A DNA stretch of 61,157 nucleotides, taken from NCBI GenBank assembly GCA_017883235.1, contig JADGNY010000021.1:1-61157 (forward strand). The letters are read 5' to 3'. Under the pieces are notes generated by a model. It was given only the letters and a program-made list of their open reading frames with translations, made no database searches and had not been told where the DNA came from. Of the stretch, positions 61,010 to 61,157 are shown in pieces. The position numbers and the translations under genes are program-made. The stretch comes from Thermoanaerobaculia bacterium (GTDB lineage: Bacteria > Acidobacteriota > Thermoanaerobaculia > Gp7-AA8). Position 1 is the first letter of the stretch; the number at the start of each line of letters is the position of its first letter.

Positions 61010-61157
61010 CGCGGAGCGGCGCAATCTACGTAGCCCACAGCGTGAGCTGGGGGACTGCGATCGGGCCAATCTCCAGCCGCGGAGCGGCGACATCTCGAAG
61101 TGATCATTCCCACATGTACCGCTCATCGCACTACATCCCGTGCTTTTTCAGGAGTGC

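Overview
The window is a GC-rich bacterial chromosome segment of about 61 kb with no rRNA, tRNA, transposase, phage or CRISPR genes that I can recognise. The organism looks Gram-negative: there are a TonB-dependent receptor with a carboxypeptidase-regulatory domain, an OmpA-type protein, a DUF5916 outer-membrane protein and several signal-peptide/beta-barrel proteins. The Oar-like receptor, a DUF2378-like protein, a YpdA-like reductase and a very high load of short palindromic intergenic repeats would fit Acidobacteriota or a neighbouring deep phylum. That assignment is an inference from gene flavour, not from a marker phylogeny.

Layout. 0-9.5 kb: envelope proteins, yhbY, a quinone-oxidoreductase-like dehydrogenase coupled to mutL, and yraN. 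9.4-14.2 kb: alaS with a downstream nucleotidyltransferase and small partner, a DinB-fold protein and recX. 14.5-22.5 kb: pilT, an esterase, an Uma2 nuclease, pepQ, a sigma/anti-sigma pair with overlapping genes, and a copper-type P1B ATPase. 22.5-26.6 kb: an accessory patch with a possible PD-(D/E)XK-like protein, a HEPN-motif protein, a RES/Xre toxin-antitoxin pair, an NRDE protein and an orphan antitoxin. 27.4-33 kb: acyl-CoA ligase, treZ, TerB-like and YpdA-like proteins. 33-38.7 kb: a TonB receptor, a DUF433 antitoxin with a decayed partner, and a divergent pair made of an unknown protein and a caspase-like protein. 38.8-46.5 kb: M16 peptidase, a cupredoxin and a Tat-exported multicopper oxidase. 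46.8-61 kb: a secreted HELGH metallopeptidase with a BACON domain, a dimethylarginine hydrolase / permease / amidohydrolase operon, membrane proteins, DUF5916 and a DEAD-box helicase.

The most unusual feature is the intergenic DNA. Four arrays (about 0.89-1.14, 13.43-13.72, 26.61-27.21 and 45.41-45.66 kb) have tandem units of 21 bp, two helical turns, built from near-palindromes. A second repeat family (core GCCGGCACGGCCGGC) starts exactly at a gene's TAG stop codon in three of four copies. A third family is a set of nested palindromes built on GGCGTCTCGCC. In two or three places repeats or debris occupy the position where the toxin partner of an antitoxin gene should be. Many genes lack a Shine-Dalgarno sequence and instead carry a TANNNT hexamer 6-10 nt before the start codon, which suggests widespread leaderless transcription. 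Other genes in the same window have strong Shine-Dalgarno sites, so both modes seem to be in use.

Start codons were re-chosen in many places from signal peptides, Shine-Dalgarno sites, TANNNT boxes and family alignments known to me. No database search was possible.
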